Positions 25,772 to 34,038 of a stretch of 64,000 bases of DNA are shown piece after piece (the stretch's first letter is position 1; each line of letters starts with the position of its first letter). The DNA comes from Amycolatopsis sacchari. Its GTDB lineage: Bacteria; Actinomycetota; Actinomycetes; Mycobacteriales; Pseudonocardiaceae. The notes beneath the pieces are model-generated. The model saw nothing but the letters and a program-made list of their open reading frames with translations. It did no database searches and was not told the origin of the DNA. Made by a program: the position numbers and the translations under genes. The stretch spans positions 248,001 to 312,000 of the forward strand of contig NZ_FORP01000006.1 of the NCBI RefSeq assembly GCF_900114035.1, given 5' to 3'.

Positions 25772-26971
25772 TCAGGAGTTGCGCTGCGTCGGCGGGGCGT
25801 GGTCGACCTGCTCCTGCAGGAGCGACGTGAACAGCGACTGCACAGCCGGCCGGTCCGGGCCGAACGTCTCGACGATGATCACCCGGTCGTACAGGACGTA
25901 GACCGCGCGGAACACCGCCTGCGACGACTTCGCCGACGTGCTGAACACCGGCACGCCCTGCAGCGCCAGGTCGCGGTTGGCGGACAGCCCGCCCTTCCGC
26001 TGCGTGTCGGCGTACGCGTTCGCGACGGTCGTCGCGGCCGACGGGCTCGGCAGGGTGAGCGAGAACAGGCCCACCGTCGACGACGTCTGGGTGGAGGTGT
26101 TCAGCCGGCCGCTGACCATCCCGCCCTGCTGCAGCGCGGAGATCACGGTGTCCGGCAGGAGCCTGCCGCTCTGCAGCTGGGCGAGTGAGAAGTCCCCGCC
26201 GCCGTTGCGCGGCGTGCCCGGCGCGGTGATCAGCGCGTCCGCGTCACTGCTCGGCTCCGGCTTGGCCGGCGGCGGTTCCGGCAGTGCCTTCGTGCTCGTC
26301 GCGGCGGGGGGCTGCTGACCCGGGTCAGCGGTGTTGACCTGCTCGGTGTTGTCACGGCCGAACAGCAGCCACACGGCGACCGCGAGCCCGGCGACCACGA
26401 CCACGGCGATCGACGAGAACAGGATCTTCTTCCCGTTGCCGCCCTTGGACTTGGCGGACTCGGTCTGCTCCGGGCCCTGGGACACCCAGTCGAAGCTGCC
26501 CTGCGGAGCGATCGGCGGCAGGTCGCCGCCGCCCCACGGCGGGGTCGAGTCGGCCTGCCCGGCGTGCCACGCCGGCGGCTGCTGGAACCCGGCGGGCGGG
26601 GACTGCATCCCCTGCGCGGGGTGGGCGCCGCCCTGGTACTGGCCCTGCCACGGCGGCACCGCCTGCGTGCGCTCCGCCGAGGAGTCGTAGCCGGGCACGA
26701 CCTGGGTCGCCTCGGAGTTCGGCGGAACCGGGCCCGCCTGCTGCGGCGGCTGGTTCTGCTGCACCGGCGGCTGGGGGGTGCCGCTCGGCGGCGAAACCGG
26801 CTCGATGATCTGGGTGGAGTCGCTCTCGCCGGTGGCGGAGGGGGCTTCCGGAGGGGCGGCGGTGACCGCGGCGGACAGGATCTGGTCCCGCCGCTGGCGG
26901 TAGGCGTCGGCCGAGAGCGTGCCGTTCGCCAGGTCCTCGTCGAGCTTGCGCAGCTCTTCCTGCCAGGTCAC
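25772..26971 (-). CDS. Single-pass membrane protein, paralogue A of a pair
   Basis: A 399-aa protein with a short N-terminal helical motif VTWQEELRKLDEDLANGTLS (residues 1-20, followed by DAYRQRRDQILS) that resembles SHOCT-like oligomerisation segments, a ~140-residue Pro/Gln-rich cytoplasmic linker, one transmembrane helix at about 183-204 and a ~190-residue extracellular domain of mixed alpha/beta character. The same layout and N-terminal motif recur at 33980-35038. The GTG start has GAAGGGGG upstream. Function unknown; it marks one border of the glycan cassette. Confidence 0.82.
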   Translation of the reverse strand: MTWQEELRKLDEDLANGTLSADAYRQRRDQILSAAVTAAPPEAPSATGESDSTQIIEPVSPPSGTPQPPVQQNQPPQQAGPVPPNSEATQVVPGYDSSAERTQAVPPWQGQYQGGAHPAQGMQSPPAGFQQPPAWHAGQADSTPPWGGGDLPPIAPQGSFDWVSQGPEQTESAKSKGGNGKKILFSSIAVVVVAGLAVAVWLLFGRDNTEQVNTADPGQQPPAATSTKALPEPPPAKPEPSSDADALITAPGTPRNGGGDFSLAQLQSGRLLPDTVISALQQGGMVSGRLNTSTQTSSTVGLFSLTLPSPSAATTVANAYADTQRKGGLSANRDLALQGVPVFSTSAKSSQAVFRAVYVLYDRVIIVETFGPDRPAVQSLFTSLLQEQVDHAPPTQRNS

Positions 26972-27087
26972 CCCGGCACCCCCTTCGGGATAGATGTTGC
27001 GATGCTTGCGGGCCCGCCGCTGAAACGGGAACGTAGCCGCACCCGGGCTACGGCATATTGTGCACCCCGGCCTCACCCCGGTCCCCG

Positions 27088-28404
27088 CTACCTGGGGTGA
27101 CTCGCCAGTACCGCGGCGATCTGGTCGATCACGGAATTCCGCAGCAAGGGGCTGGCGCCACCCACCGCGTTCCGCTCCGCGAGTTCCACCACGACCACGT
27201 CTCGATCGGCCAACAATCGTGCCGCGTTGTCCGCCGTGTGCTGCGCCATGGTTTCCGGGTGCACGATGGTCAGGTCCTGGAAGGCCGCGGCGAGGAACGG
27301 GCTCGCGAACTGCGTGAAGGAGTCCGCGATCACGGCGGTCCTGCCGCCGATCACGCCCTGCGCCGGAGCGCCGTCGCCCTGCCGGAGCTGCAGCGGCGCC
27401 CGGAAATCGCTGGCCACGTACTTGGCGCGGTCGGTCTTCCCGTCCGGAGCCAGCGTGTAGGTCTGCAACTGGCGGTACTCCGACTTTCCGAGCAGCGTCG
27501 GCAGGTCCGCGGGCCACGCGTTGACCTGCCGCTTGCCGGTCACCCACGTGGACGTGATCCCCGGTGAGAGCCGGTCGGCGAGTGCGTAGGTCATGGTCAG
27601 CCCGCCCTCGTACGTCCAGTGGGTGTCGTACGCGTCGTAGAGCGGGTGCCCGACCTGGCCGGCGGTGGCCTTGAGACTCGGCCGGACGTCGATGTCACCG
27701 AGCTTCGTGGTCGCGTTGCGCCAGAACAGGTCGGAGGCGGCCTTCGCGCAGTCCTTCCCGGCGTACGTCGGCGGGAGGTGGTCCGGCATGGCGGTGGACT
27801 TGTCCGGCGCGATGATCAGCTCGAACCGCCGGCCCGAGGACTCGACCGCGGTCCGCAGCCGCTGGAAGGCGGCGACGACCTGGTCCGGCGCGAGCAGCGG
27901 GACGCACTTGTTGCTCATGTCGGCGCCGAGGTAGAGCCAGTCGTCCGAGCCGTAGACCAGCGGCGGGTAGCCGCCGGGCGGCAGGGTGTCCTTGGGGGCG
28001 GAATTGGTCTTCGGTTCCAGCCCGATCGGGCCGCCCGTGTCCGTCTGCCCGGTCTGCGGGGGGTCGCCGAAGAGCCCCGAGCTGATCGCCCCGGCGGCGT
28101 CGACCCCGGCCTTGCGCAGCGGGAGGTGGTCGGTCGCCCAGCCGGAGAGCCCGGTGAAGAAGTCCCAGCCGTCCGACACGGACGGGAAGCCGTGCAGTGC
28201 GCGGTTTTCGAACGCCGTGGGCCGCACCCCGGCGACGAACGCGAGCGCCGGTGCGAGGAAGAAGACCACCGCGCACGTGAGTGCCGTGCGCTGGCGGCGG
28301 CTGTGCCGCGGCCGGTAGAGGCTGTGTTCGCGGGGCAGGAACGATTCCGGCGTGGGTGGCAGCCCTCCCGGCGGCTGCTCCTGCGCTCCGGGGCCTGCCT
28401 TCAT
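27088..28404 (-). CDS. AlgX/AlgJ-like SGNH-type acetyltransferase domain protein
   Basis: A 438-aa membrane-anchored protein: cytoplasmic basic start, one helix at about 41-60, then a large extracellular domain. It carries the AlgX/AlgJ (DHHW-like) hallmarks: YGSDDWLYLG near 151, LIIAPDKSTAMPDHLPPTY near 197, the Asp-His pair in YDTHWTYEGG (D260, H262) and a nucleophile Ser in AVIADSFTQF (S362; usually GDSF). Such proteins O-acetylate exopolysaccharides outside the cell. A TACCCT box ends seven bases before the ATG, suggesting a leaderless message. Divergent from the glycosyltransferase fusion 59 bp away. Confidence 0.8.
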   Translation of the reverse strand: MKAGPGAQEQPPGGLPPTPESFLPREHSLYRPRHSRRQRTALTCAVVFFLAPALAFVAGVRPTAFENRALHGFPSVSDGWDFFTGLSGWATDHLPLRKAGVDAAGAISSGLFGDPPQTGQTDTGGPIGLEPKTNSAPKDTLPPGGYPPLVYGSDDWLYLGADMSNKCVPLLAPDQVVAAFQRLRTAVESSGRRFELIIAPDKSTAMPDHLPPTYAGKDCAKAASDLFWRNATTKLGDIDVRPSLKATAGQVGHPLYDAYDTHWTYEGGLTMTYALADRLSPGITSTWVTGKRQVNAWPADLPTLLGKSEYRQLQTYTLAPDGKTDRAKYVASDFRAPLQLRQGDGAPAQGVIGGRTAVIADSFTQFASPFLAAAFQDLTIVHPETMAQHTADNAARLLADRDVVVVELAERNAVGGASPLLRNSVIDQIAAVLASHPR

Positions 28405-28463
28405 GCTGCGTAGGGTACCGAGCGCCCGGGGACGGCGTGGCCGTTCCCGCTAACCTGCTCCCC

Positions 28464-31400
28464 ATGGACGCGGGGAGCCCGGGCGAGCACCTGATCGAGT
28501 GGACCGGTGAGCGGTGCGTGCCGTGGACGGACGATCACCAGGTCATCTACGAGCACTACCACCGCTACGCCTTCGCCCTGCGTTACGTGGCGGGCAAACG
28601 GGTGCTGGACCTGGCCAGCGGTGAGGGCTACGGGGCCGCGTTGCTCGCGGAACCGGCCGCCGCCGTGGTCGGGCTCGAGATCGACCCGCTCACGGTCGAG
28701 CACGCGAGCCGCAGGTACGGGTCGGACAAGCTGAGCTTCGCCGTCGGGTCCATCGAGGACGTGGACGCGCTGCCCGGCGCGGCGCCCTTCGACGTGATCA
28801 CCTGCTTCGAGGCCATCGAGCACGTCGAGCACCAGGACCTCGTGCTGCGGCTGGTCCGCAGGCTGCTGGCGCCCGGCGGTGTCTTCCTGTGCAGCACCCC
28901 GGACGTCGAGGTCTACACCCACGACCACGGCAACGAGAACCCGTTCCACGTGCGCGAGCTCGACGAGCACGGGTTCCGCGAGCTGCTCGGGAGCGCCTTC
29001 CCGCACGTGGCGATGCTGAGGCAGAACGTCGCGGTGGGTTCGCTGATAGTCGGCGACGGCCCGGGTGCCGACCTGCACACCCTGCAGCAGTCGTCGGCCG
29101 ACGACTGGCGGGTGCGCGAAGGCGTGCCGCACACCTATTTCCTCGCGGTAGCGTCCGACGAACCCGTCGAGGTGCCCGGCACGTCCGTGCTCGCCGACGA
29201 GAAGCTGACGCTCGTCGCCCGTGCTCTCGCCGGCCGGGCCGCGGCGGCCGCCGAAGCGGACCGGGCCGCTGAGCGGGCACAGCGGCTCGAAGCCGACCTG
29301 GCGGCGAAGTCGGCGCGGGCCGAGCAGCTGGCGGCCGACCTCACCGACGCCGCGCGGGAGCGCGACGCCGCGCAGGAACTCCTCCGGCAGGTGCGTCGCG
29401 CGCACACCGCGCTCGCGGGGGAGCTGGACCGCGAGCGGCGCAAGGCGGAGCACGACCTCGCGCGGCTGTCGTGGCTGGACGAGACCAACGGCAGGCTCCG
29501 GCAGACCGTGCACGAGCTGTCGACCGAAAACGCGCGCCTGCGCGAAGAGGTGTCCGCGCTCGGGCAGCGGCTGATCAGCAAGTACCGCGCTTCGATCGAG
29601 CGCTACGCCCCGCGCGGGACGCGGCGCCGGGACGTCTACGAGCGTGCGCTCGGGCGCCCCGCAGGGGTGCTGCCGGGCGTGGCGCCCGAACCCGGCCCGG
29701 TGGCGGTCACGACCAGCGAGCAGCCCATCGTCAGCGTGGTCATCCCGGTCTACGGGCACTGGGACTACACCCGCCGCTGCCTCGAGTCGATCGAACTTTC
29801 GCGGCCCCGCACGCCGTTCGAGGTGATCGTCGTGGACGACGCGTCGGTGGACGACTCGGCGGACCGCGTCGCGGCGTGCCCCGGCGTACGCCTCGTCCGG
29901 GCACCGCGGAACCTCGGCTTCATCGGCGCGTGCAACCTCGGTGCCGAGCACGCCCGCGGTGAACTGGTCATGTTCCTCAACAACGACACCGAAGTCCGGC
30001 CGGGCTGGCTCGACGAGCTGGTGTCCGTGCTGGAGGACCGCGAGGACGTCGGGCTGGTGGGCAGCAAGCTCGTCTACCCGGACGGCCGCGTCCAGGAGAG
30101 CGGCGGCATCATCTGGGCGGACGGGACGGGCTGGAACTACGGCCGCAACGAGCCGGAGCGCCCGTGGTTCGACACCGTGCGCGACGTCGACTACTGCTCC
30201 GGCGCCGCGCTGCTGATCCGGCGCGAGCTCTTCGACCGCCTCGGGGGTTTCGACCAGCGGTACGCGCCCGCCTACTACGAGGACACCGACCTCGCCTTCG
30301 CCGTCCGGGCGGCGGGGTACCGCACGGTGGTGCAGCCCGCTTCTGTGGTCGTGCACCACGAAGGCGTCTCCAACGGCACGGACCTGAGCTCCGGTGTCAA
30401 GCGGCACCAGGAGCTCAACCGCCAGGTGTTCGTCGACAAGTGGTCCGGACAACTGGCGAAACACCTGCCGGAAGCCAGTCCGCGCAACGTGTGGCTGGCC
30501 CGCCAGCGCACCGCGGCCGGGCACGGCGGTGGGTTCGTGCTCGTCGCCGACCACCAGGTGCCGCGGCCGGACGAGGACTCCGGTTCGGTGCGGATGAGCA
30601 GGCTGCTGCGCCAGCTCACCGAATTGGGCGAGCGCGTGGTGTTCTTCCCGATGAACCACGCCCTGCCCGAGCGCTACACCAAGCCGCTGCACCTGGGGGG
30701 TGTCACCGTCATCGCCGGGGAGGAGCACCAGCAGGCCTTCCTGCGTGAAGCGGGTGGGGCGCTCAGCCTGGCCCTGCTGTCCCGGCCGCAGGTGGCGTGG
30801 CAGCTGCTGGAGCAGATCCGCGGGGTCGCTCCGCACTGCCGGATCGCCTACGACACGGTCGACCTGCACTTCCTGCGCCTGGAGCGGCAGGCGGAGCTCG
30901 CGGCGGAGGAAGGCCGGGACGACGAGGCGAAGTCGCTGCGGCAGCGTTCCCGTGCACTGCGTGAGATGGAGCTGGGTTTGGTCCGCAGCACCGACATCAC
31001 GCTCACGGTGTCCGAAGTGGAGCGTGATCTGCTCCGCGAGCTGGAGCCGGAGGCGGACGTCGCGGTGCTGTCCAACGTGCACGCGGTGGACGAGACCGAA
31101 GCCGTGCCGGACGGCCGTTCGGGGATCCTCTTCGTCGGCAGCTTCGACCACACCCCGAACCGTGACGCGGCGACGTGGCTCGCCCGCGAGGTCGTGCCCC
31201 TCGTCCGCGAGGTCCGCCCGGACGCGGTGGCCCACATCGTCGGCAGCAACCCGCCGCCCGAGATCCTGGCGCTCGCCGGGGACGGCGTGCTCGTGCACGG
31301 CTGGGTTCCCGAGCTGGAGCCCCACTACCGCGAGGCGCGGGTCGTGGTCGCACCGCTGCGCTACGGCGCCGGGGTGAAGGGCAAGGTCGGCGAGGCGCTG

Positions 31401-31631
31401 GCGTGCGGGGTTCCGGTGGTCGCGACCGCGATCGCCGCCGAGGGGATGCACCTCGAACACGGGGAGAGCGTGCTCGTCGGCGCGACGGCGCGGGAGCTGG
31501 CGGACCACGTGCTGACCCTGCTCGGGGACGACAAGACCTGGCTGCAGCTGTCCGAGCGCGGGAAGGCCGCGATCCAGAGCCAGTTCGGCCCCGAGGTCGC
31601 GCGGCGGACCCTGGAGGGTCTTCTCGGGTAA
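28464..31631 (+). CDS. Methyltransferase-GT2-GT4 fusion glycosyltransferase
   Basis: A 1055-aa multi-domain cytoplasmic protein. Residues ~15-190: SAM-dependent methyltransferase (RVLDLASGEGYGAALLAE, CFEAIEHVEH). ~250-370: charged coiled coil. ~423-660: family 2 glycosyltransferase (VSVVIPVYGHWDYTRRCLES, DDASVDDS, FLNNDTEVRPGW, YYEDTDLAFAVRAAGYRT). ~680-1055: family 4-like transferase (ILFVGSFDHTPNRDAATWL, VAPLRYGAGVKGKVGEALAC). Such fusions build and cap surface glycans. Start at ATG 28464, seven bases after a TAACCT box and without a ribosome site, so probably leaderless. The far-upstream open frame is not coding. Confidence 0.92.
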   Translation: MDAGSPGEHLIEWTGERCVPWTDDHQVIYEHYHRYAFALRYVAGKRVLDLASGEGYGAALLAEPAAAVVGLEIDPLTVEHASRRYGSDKLSFAVGSIEDVDALPGAAPFDVITCFEAIEHVEHQDLVLRLVRRLLAPGGVFLCSTPDVEVYTHDHGNENPFHVRELDEHGFRELLGSAFPHVAMLRQNVAVGSLIVGDGPGADLHTLQQSSADDWRVREGVPHTYFLAVASDEPVEVPGTSVLADEKLTLVARALAGRAAAAAEADRAAERAQRLEADLAAKSARAEQLAADLTDAARERDAAQELLRQVRRAHTALAGELDRERRKAEHDLARLSWLDETNGRLRQTVHELSTENARLREEVSALGQRLISKYRASIERYAPRGTRRRDVYERALGRPAGVLPGVAPEPGPVAVTTSEQPIVSVVIPVYGHWDYTRRCLESIELSRPRTPFEVIVVDDASVDDSADRVAACPGVRLVRAPRNLGFIGACNLGAEHARGELVMFLNNDTEVRPGWLDELVSVLEDREDVGLVGSKLVYPDGRVQESGGIIWADGTGWNYGRNEPERPWFDTVRDVDYCSGAALLIRRELFDRLGGFDQRYAPAYYEDTDLAFAVRAAGYRTVVQPASVVVHHEGVSNGTDLSSGVKRHQELNRQVFVDKWSGQLAKHLPEASPRNVWLARQRTAAGHGGGFVLVADHQVPRPDEDSGSVRMSRLLRQLTELGERVVFFPMNHALPERYTKPLHLGGVTVIAGEEHQQAFLREAGGALSLALLSRPQVAWQLLEQIRGVAPHCRIAYDTVDLHFLRLERQAELAAEEGRDDEAKSLRQRSRALREMELGLVRSTDITLTVSEVERDLLRELEPEADVAVLSNVHAVDETEAVPDGRSGILFVGSFDHTPNRDAATWLAREVVPLVREVRPDAVAHIVGSNPPPEILALAGDGVLVHGWVPELEPHYREARVVVAPLRYGAGVKGKVGEALACGVPVVATAIAAEGMHLEHGESVLVGATARELADHVLTLLGDDKTWLQLSERGKAAIQSQFGPEVARRTLEGLLG

Positions 31632-31671
31632 TTTCCCACCATTCCTCCCCCGAAAAGGTGAACGGATCCGC

Positions 31672-31677
31672 TAGCAT
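31672..31677 (+). promoter_or_regulatory. Putative -10 box for first acyltransferase
   Basis: TAGCAT ending eight bases before the ATG at 31686; no ribosome site is present, so transcription probably starts at or next to the start codon. The same box at nearly the same distance precedes the second acyltransferase. No good -35 was found. Confidence 0.4.
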
Positions 31678-31685
31678 CTGGCGGC

Positions 31686-32819
31686 ATGCCAGCAGCCGTC
31701 CGGAGCAAGAGCTATGCCGATCCCAACACCGGGTTCGCGTGGCTGAGAACTCTGGGCGCGCTCACGGTCGTCGTCGACCACTCGGCCCCGCTGATCCACC
31801 CCGAGCGGCTGACGATCTTCCCGGCGTCGTGGCACATGTCGCCGGGCTACGTGGCGTTGATGGGTTTCTTCGCCATGAGCGGGTTCCAGATCCAGGACAG
31901 CTGGTCGCGCGACCCTTCGTGGTGGCGGTTCTCGGCACGACGGCTGCTGCGGATCCTGCCGCCGCTGGTCGTGGTGGTCGCGTGCACCGTGTTCGTCATC
32001 GGGCCGCTGGTGACCAGCTGGTCGCAGCACGACTACTGGTCCAGCCTGCAGACCTGGCGCTACCTCGTCGGCACCACGCTGCTGTTCCTGCTTCAGCACC
32101 AGCTGCCGGGCGTCTTCGACGCGAACCCGTACCCGTGGTCGGCCAACGGCGCGCTGTGGACCCTGCCGATGGAGATGCTCGGTTACGCGATCGTCCTCGT
32201 CGTCGGGCTCCTCGTCGCGCTCGGTGTCACGCGGCTCTTCCTGTTCGTGGTGCTGGCGGTGATGGTCTTCGCCGACAGCCAGTGCCTCGCGACGTTCGGC
32301 TACCACGGCGGCGGCGGTTCACTGCTGGAGCTGCCGCTCGGTTCGACGGTGGCGTTCCTCGTGCCGTTCGTCGTCGGGATGGTCCTGCACACCTACCGGG
32401 ACCGCGTGCCGTTCCGGCCGTCCGTCGCGTTCGTCCTGCTCGCGCTGTGGGTGGTGCTGAACCAGACGCCGGTCGGCCGGTACGCGCTCGTCGTGGCGGC
32501 CTCCTACGGGGCGATCACGTGGGCGCTGCACTGGCCTCGGCGGCTGGAGCGGACGGGTGCATGGGTCTACGGCAGCTACGGGACCTACATCTGGGCGTTC
32601 CCGATCCAGCAGCTGCTGGTCATGGCCGGGGTGCGGAACGTCGCGCTGCTGGTGCTGCTCGCGGTGCCCGCTTCCTACCTCGTGGGGCAGCTGTCCTGGC
32701 GGCTGGTCGAGGAGCCGACGATGCGGTTGCGGCGGCACCTGCGGGCGCCCGCCCCGAACCCCGTGCCGGTGCGGCAACCCGTGCCGAGGGCGGACCGGGT
32801 GGGTACCGCGGTGCGGTGA
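31686..32819 (+). CDS. Acyltransferase-3 family membrane protein (copy 1)
   Basis: A 377-aa polytopic O-acyltransferase of the OafA/AT3 family, which moves acetyl or other acyl groups across the membrane onto surface glycans. The helix-1 motif FAWLRTLGALTVVVDHSA with the conserved Arg and His, and the loop PSWWRFSARRLLRILPPL (Arg-rich cytoplasmic side) are typical. About ten helices fill the rest. There is no SGNH domain at the C-terminus, so an external partner such as the AlgX-like protein upstream may be needed (inference). About two thirds of residues match copy 2. Confidence 0.9.
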   Translation: MPAAVRSKSYADPNTGFAWLRTLGALTVVVDHSAPLIHPERLTIFPASWHMSPGYVALMGFFAMSGFQIQDSWSRDPSWWRFSARRLLRILPPLVVVVACTVFVIGPLVTSWSQHDYWSSLQTWRYLVGTTLLFLLQHQLPGVFDANPYPWSANGALWTLPMEMLGYAIVLVVGLLVALGVTRLFLFVVLAVMVFADSQCLATFGYHGGGGSLLELPLGSTVAFLVPFVVGMVLHTYRDRVPFRPSVAFVLLALWVVLNQTPVGRYALVVAASYGAITWALHWPRRLERTGAWVYGSYGTYIWAFPIQQLLVMAGVRNVALLVLLAVPASYLVGQLSWRLVEEPTMRLRRHLRAPAPNPVPVRQPVPRADRVGTAVR

Positions 32820-32880
32820 GGCACCGCCGGTTGTGATGATCCTGATGCCCAAACGGGCACAGCGAGGGAGATCATTCGGT

Positions 32881-32886
32881 TAGCAT
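32881..32886 (+). promoter_or_regulatory. Putative -10 box for second acyltransferase
   Basis: TAGCAT ending nine bases before the ATG at 32896, in the context TTAGCATC, matching CTAGCATC of the first copy. Suggests that each copy has its own leaderless transcript. Confidence 0.4.
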
Positions 32887-32895
32887 CGGCAAGCT

Positions 32896-34038
32896 ATGCC
32901 GAGATCCTGCGCAAAGGTCCATGCCAATCCCCACGTGGGGTTCGCGTGGCTGCGCACCATGGGCGCGCTGCTGATCGTCCTGGACCACTGCTGGGCGCTG
33001 CTCGTCTCGCACCGGTCGACGATCCTGCCGCCGTCCTGGCACGTCGCACCCGGGTACGTCGGGCTGATGGCGCTGTTCGCCATGAGCGGCTACCAGATCC
33101 AGCACAGCTGGTCGCGCGACCCGTCGTGGTGGCGGTTCACCGCGCGCCGCCTGCTGCGGATCCTGCCCCCGCTGGTGCTGGTCGTGTCGGTGACGGTGTT
33201 CGTCGTGGGACCGCTGGTCACGACGTGGCCCCAGGCGGACTACTGGACCCACGTGCAGACGTGGCGCTACCTCGTCGGCACCAGCCTGGTCATGCTGCTG
33301 CAGCACCGGCTGCCGGGCGTCTTCGACGGCAACCCCTACCCGTACTCGGCGAACGGTTCCCTGTGGACGCTGCCGATGGAGCTGCTGGGTTACGGGCTGG
33401 TGCTGTTGTTCGGCGTGCTCATCGCCCGCGGCGCTTCGCGGCTGGTGCTGTTCCTGCTGCTGGGCGCGCTGGTCTACGCCGACACCGCGCTGGGCGCGAC
33501 CTTCGAGTCCCAGGGCAACGTCTCCGTGCTGAGTCTGCCGCTGGGCTCGACGGTGTCCTTCCTGGTCCCGTTCGTGCTCGGCATGGTGCTGCACGCCCAC
33601 CGGGACCGGATCCCCTTCCTGCCGTCGGTCGCGCTGGGGTTGTTCGTGGTGTGGCTCCCGCTGTCCCAGACCCCGTGGAACCGGTACCTGCTGCCGGTGG
33701 TGGCGGCCTACGGTGCGATCACGATGGCGCGGCACTGGCCGCGGCGGCTGGGTGACGCGGGCGCCTTCGTCCTGGGCAGCTACGGCATCTCGATCTGGGG
33801 TTTCCTGGTCCAGCAGCTGATCATCATGGCGGGGGTGCGCGATCCGTGGGTGCTCGCGGCGCTGTCGCTGCCCGCCGCGTACCTGGCGGGCCAGCTTTCG
33901 TGGCGCTTCGTGGAGGAGCCCACGCTCCGGCTGCGCCGGCACCTCAAGCCGGCCAGGGCGGTGCGGGCACAGCCGGTGCTCAGCTCGGTGGCAGAGCCAC
34001 TCGCAGTGCCGATCGCACCTGGTCGAGATGCTGCCTGA
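32896..34038 (+). CDS. Acyltransferase-3 family membrane protein (copy 2)
   Basis: A 380-aa paralogue of the preceding gene with the same motifs: FAWLRTMGALLIVLDHCWA, SGYQIQHSWSRDPSWWRF and ARRLLRILPPL. Also lacks a C-terminal SGNH domain. The two genes are a tandem duplication that has diverged, most in the periplasmic loops and the C-terminal tail, so they may differ in substrate. Its last 59 bp overlap the 3' end of the convergent membrane protein gene, an unusually long tail-to-tail overlap. Confidence 0.9.
   Translation: MPRSCAKVHANPHVGFAWLRTMGALLIVLDHCWALLVSHRSTILPPSWHVAPGYVGLMALFAMSGYQIQHSWSRDPSWWRFTARRLLRILPPLVLVVSVTVFVVGPLVTTWPQADYWTHVQTWRYLVGTSLVMLLQHRLPGVFDGNPYPYSANGSLWTLPMELLGYGLVLLFGVLIARGASRLVLFLLLGALVYADTALGATFESQGNVSVLSLPLGSTVSFLVPFVLGMVLHAHRDRIPFLPSVALGLFVVWLPLSQTPWNRYLLPVVAAYGAITMARHWPRRLGDAGAFVLGSYGISIWGFLVQQLIIMAGVRDPWVLAALSLPAAYLAGQLSWRFVEEPTLRLRRHLKPARAVRAQPVLSSVAEPLAVPIAPGRDAA

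Noticed and set aside
28401..31508. A 1035-codon open frame on the minus strand
   Set aside because: Antisense to the glycosyltransferase fusion, whose domains are clear; the antisense translation has no recognisable motif.
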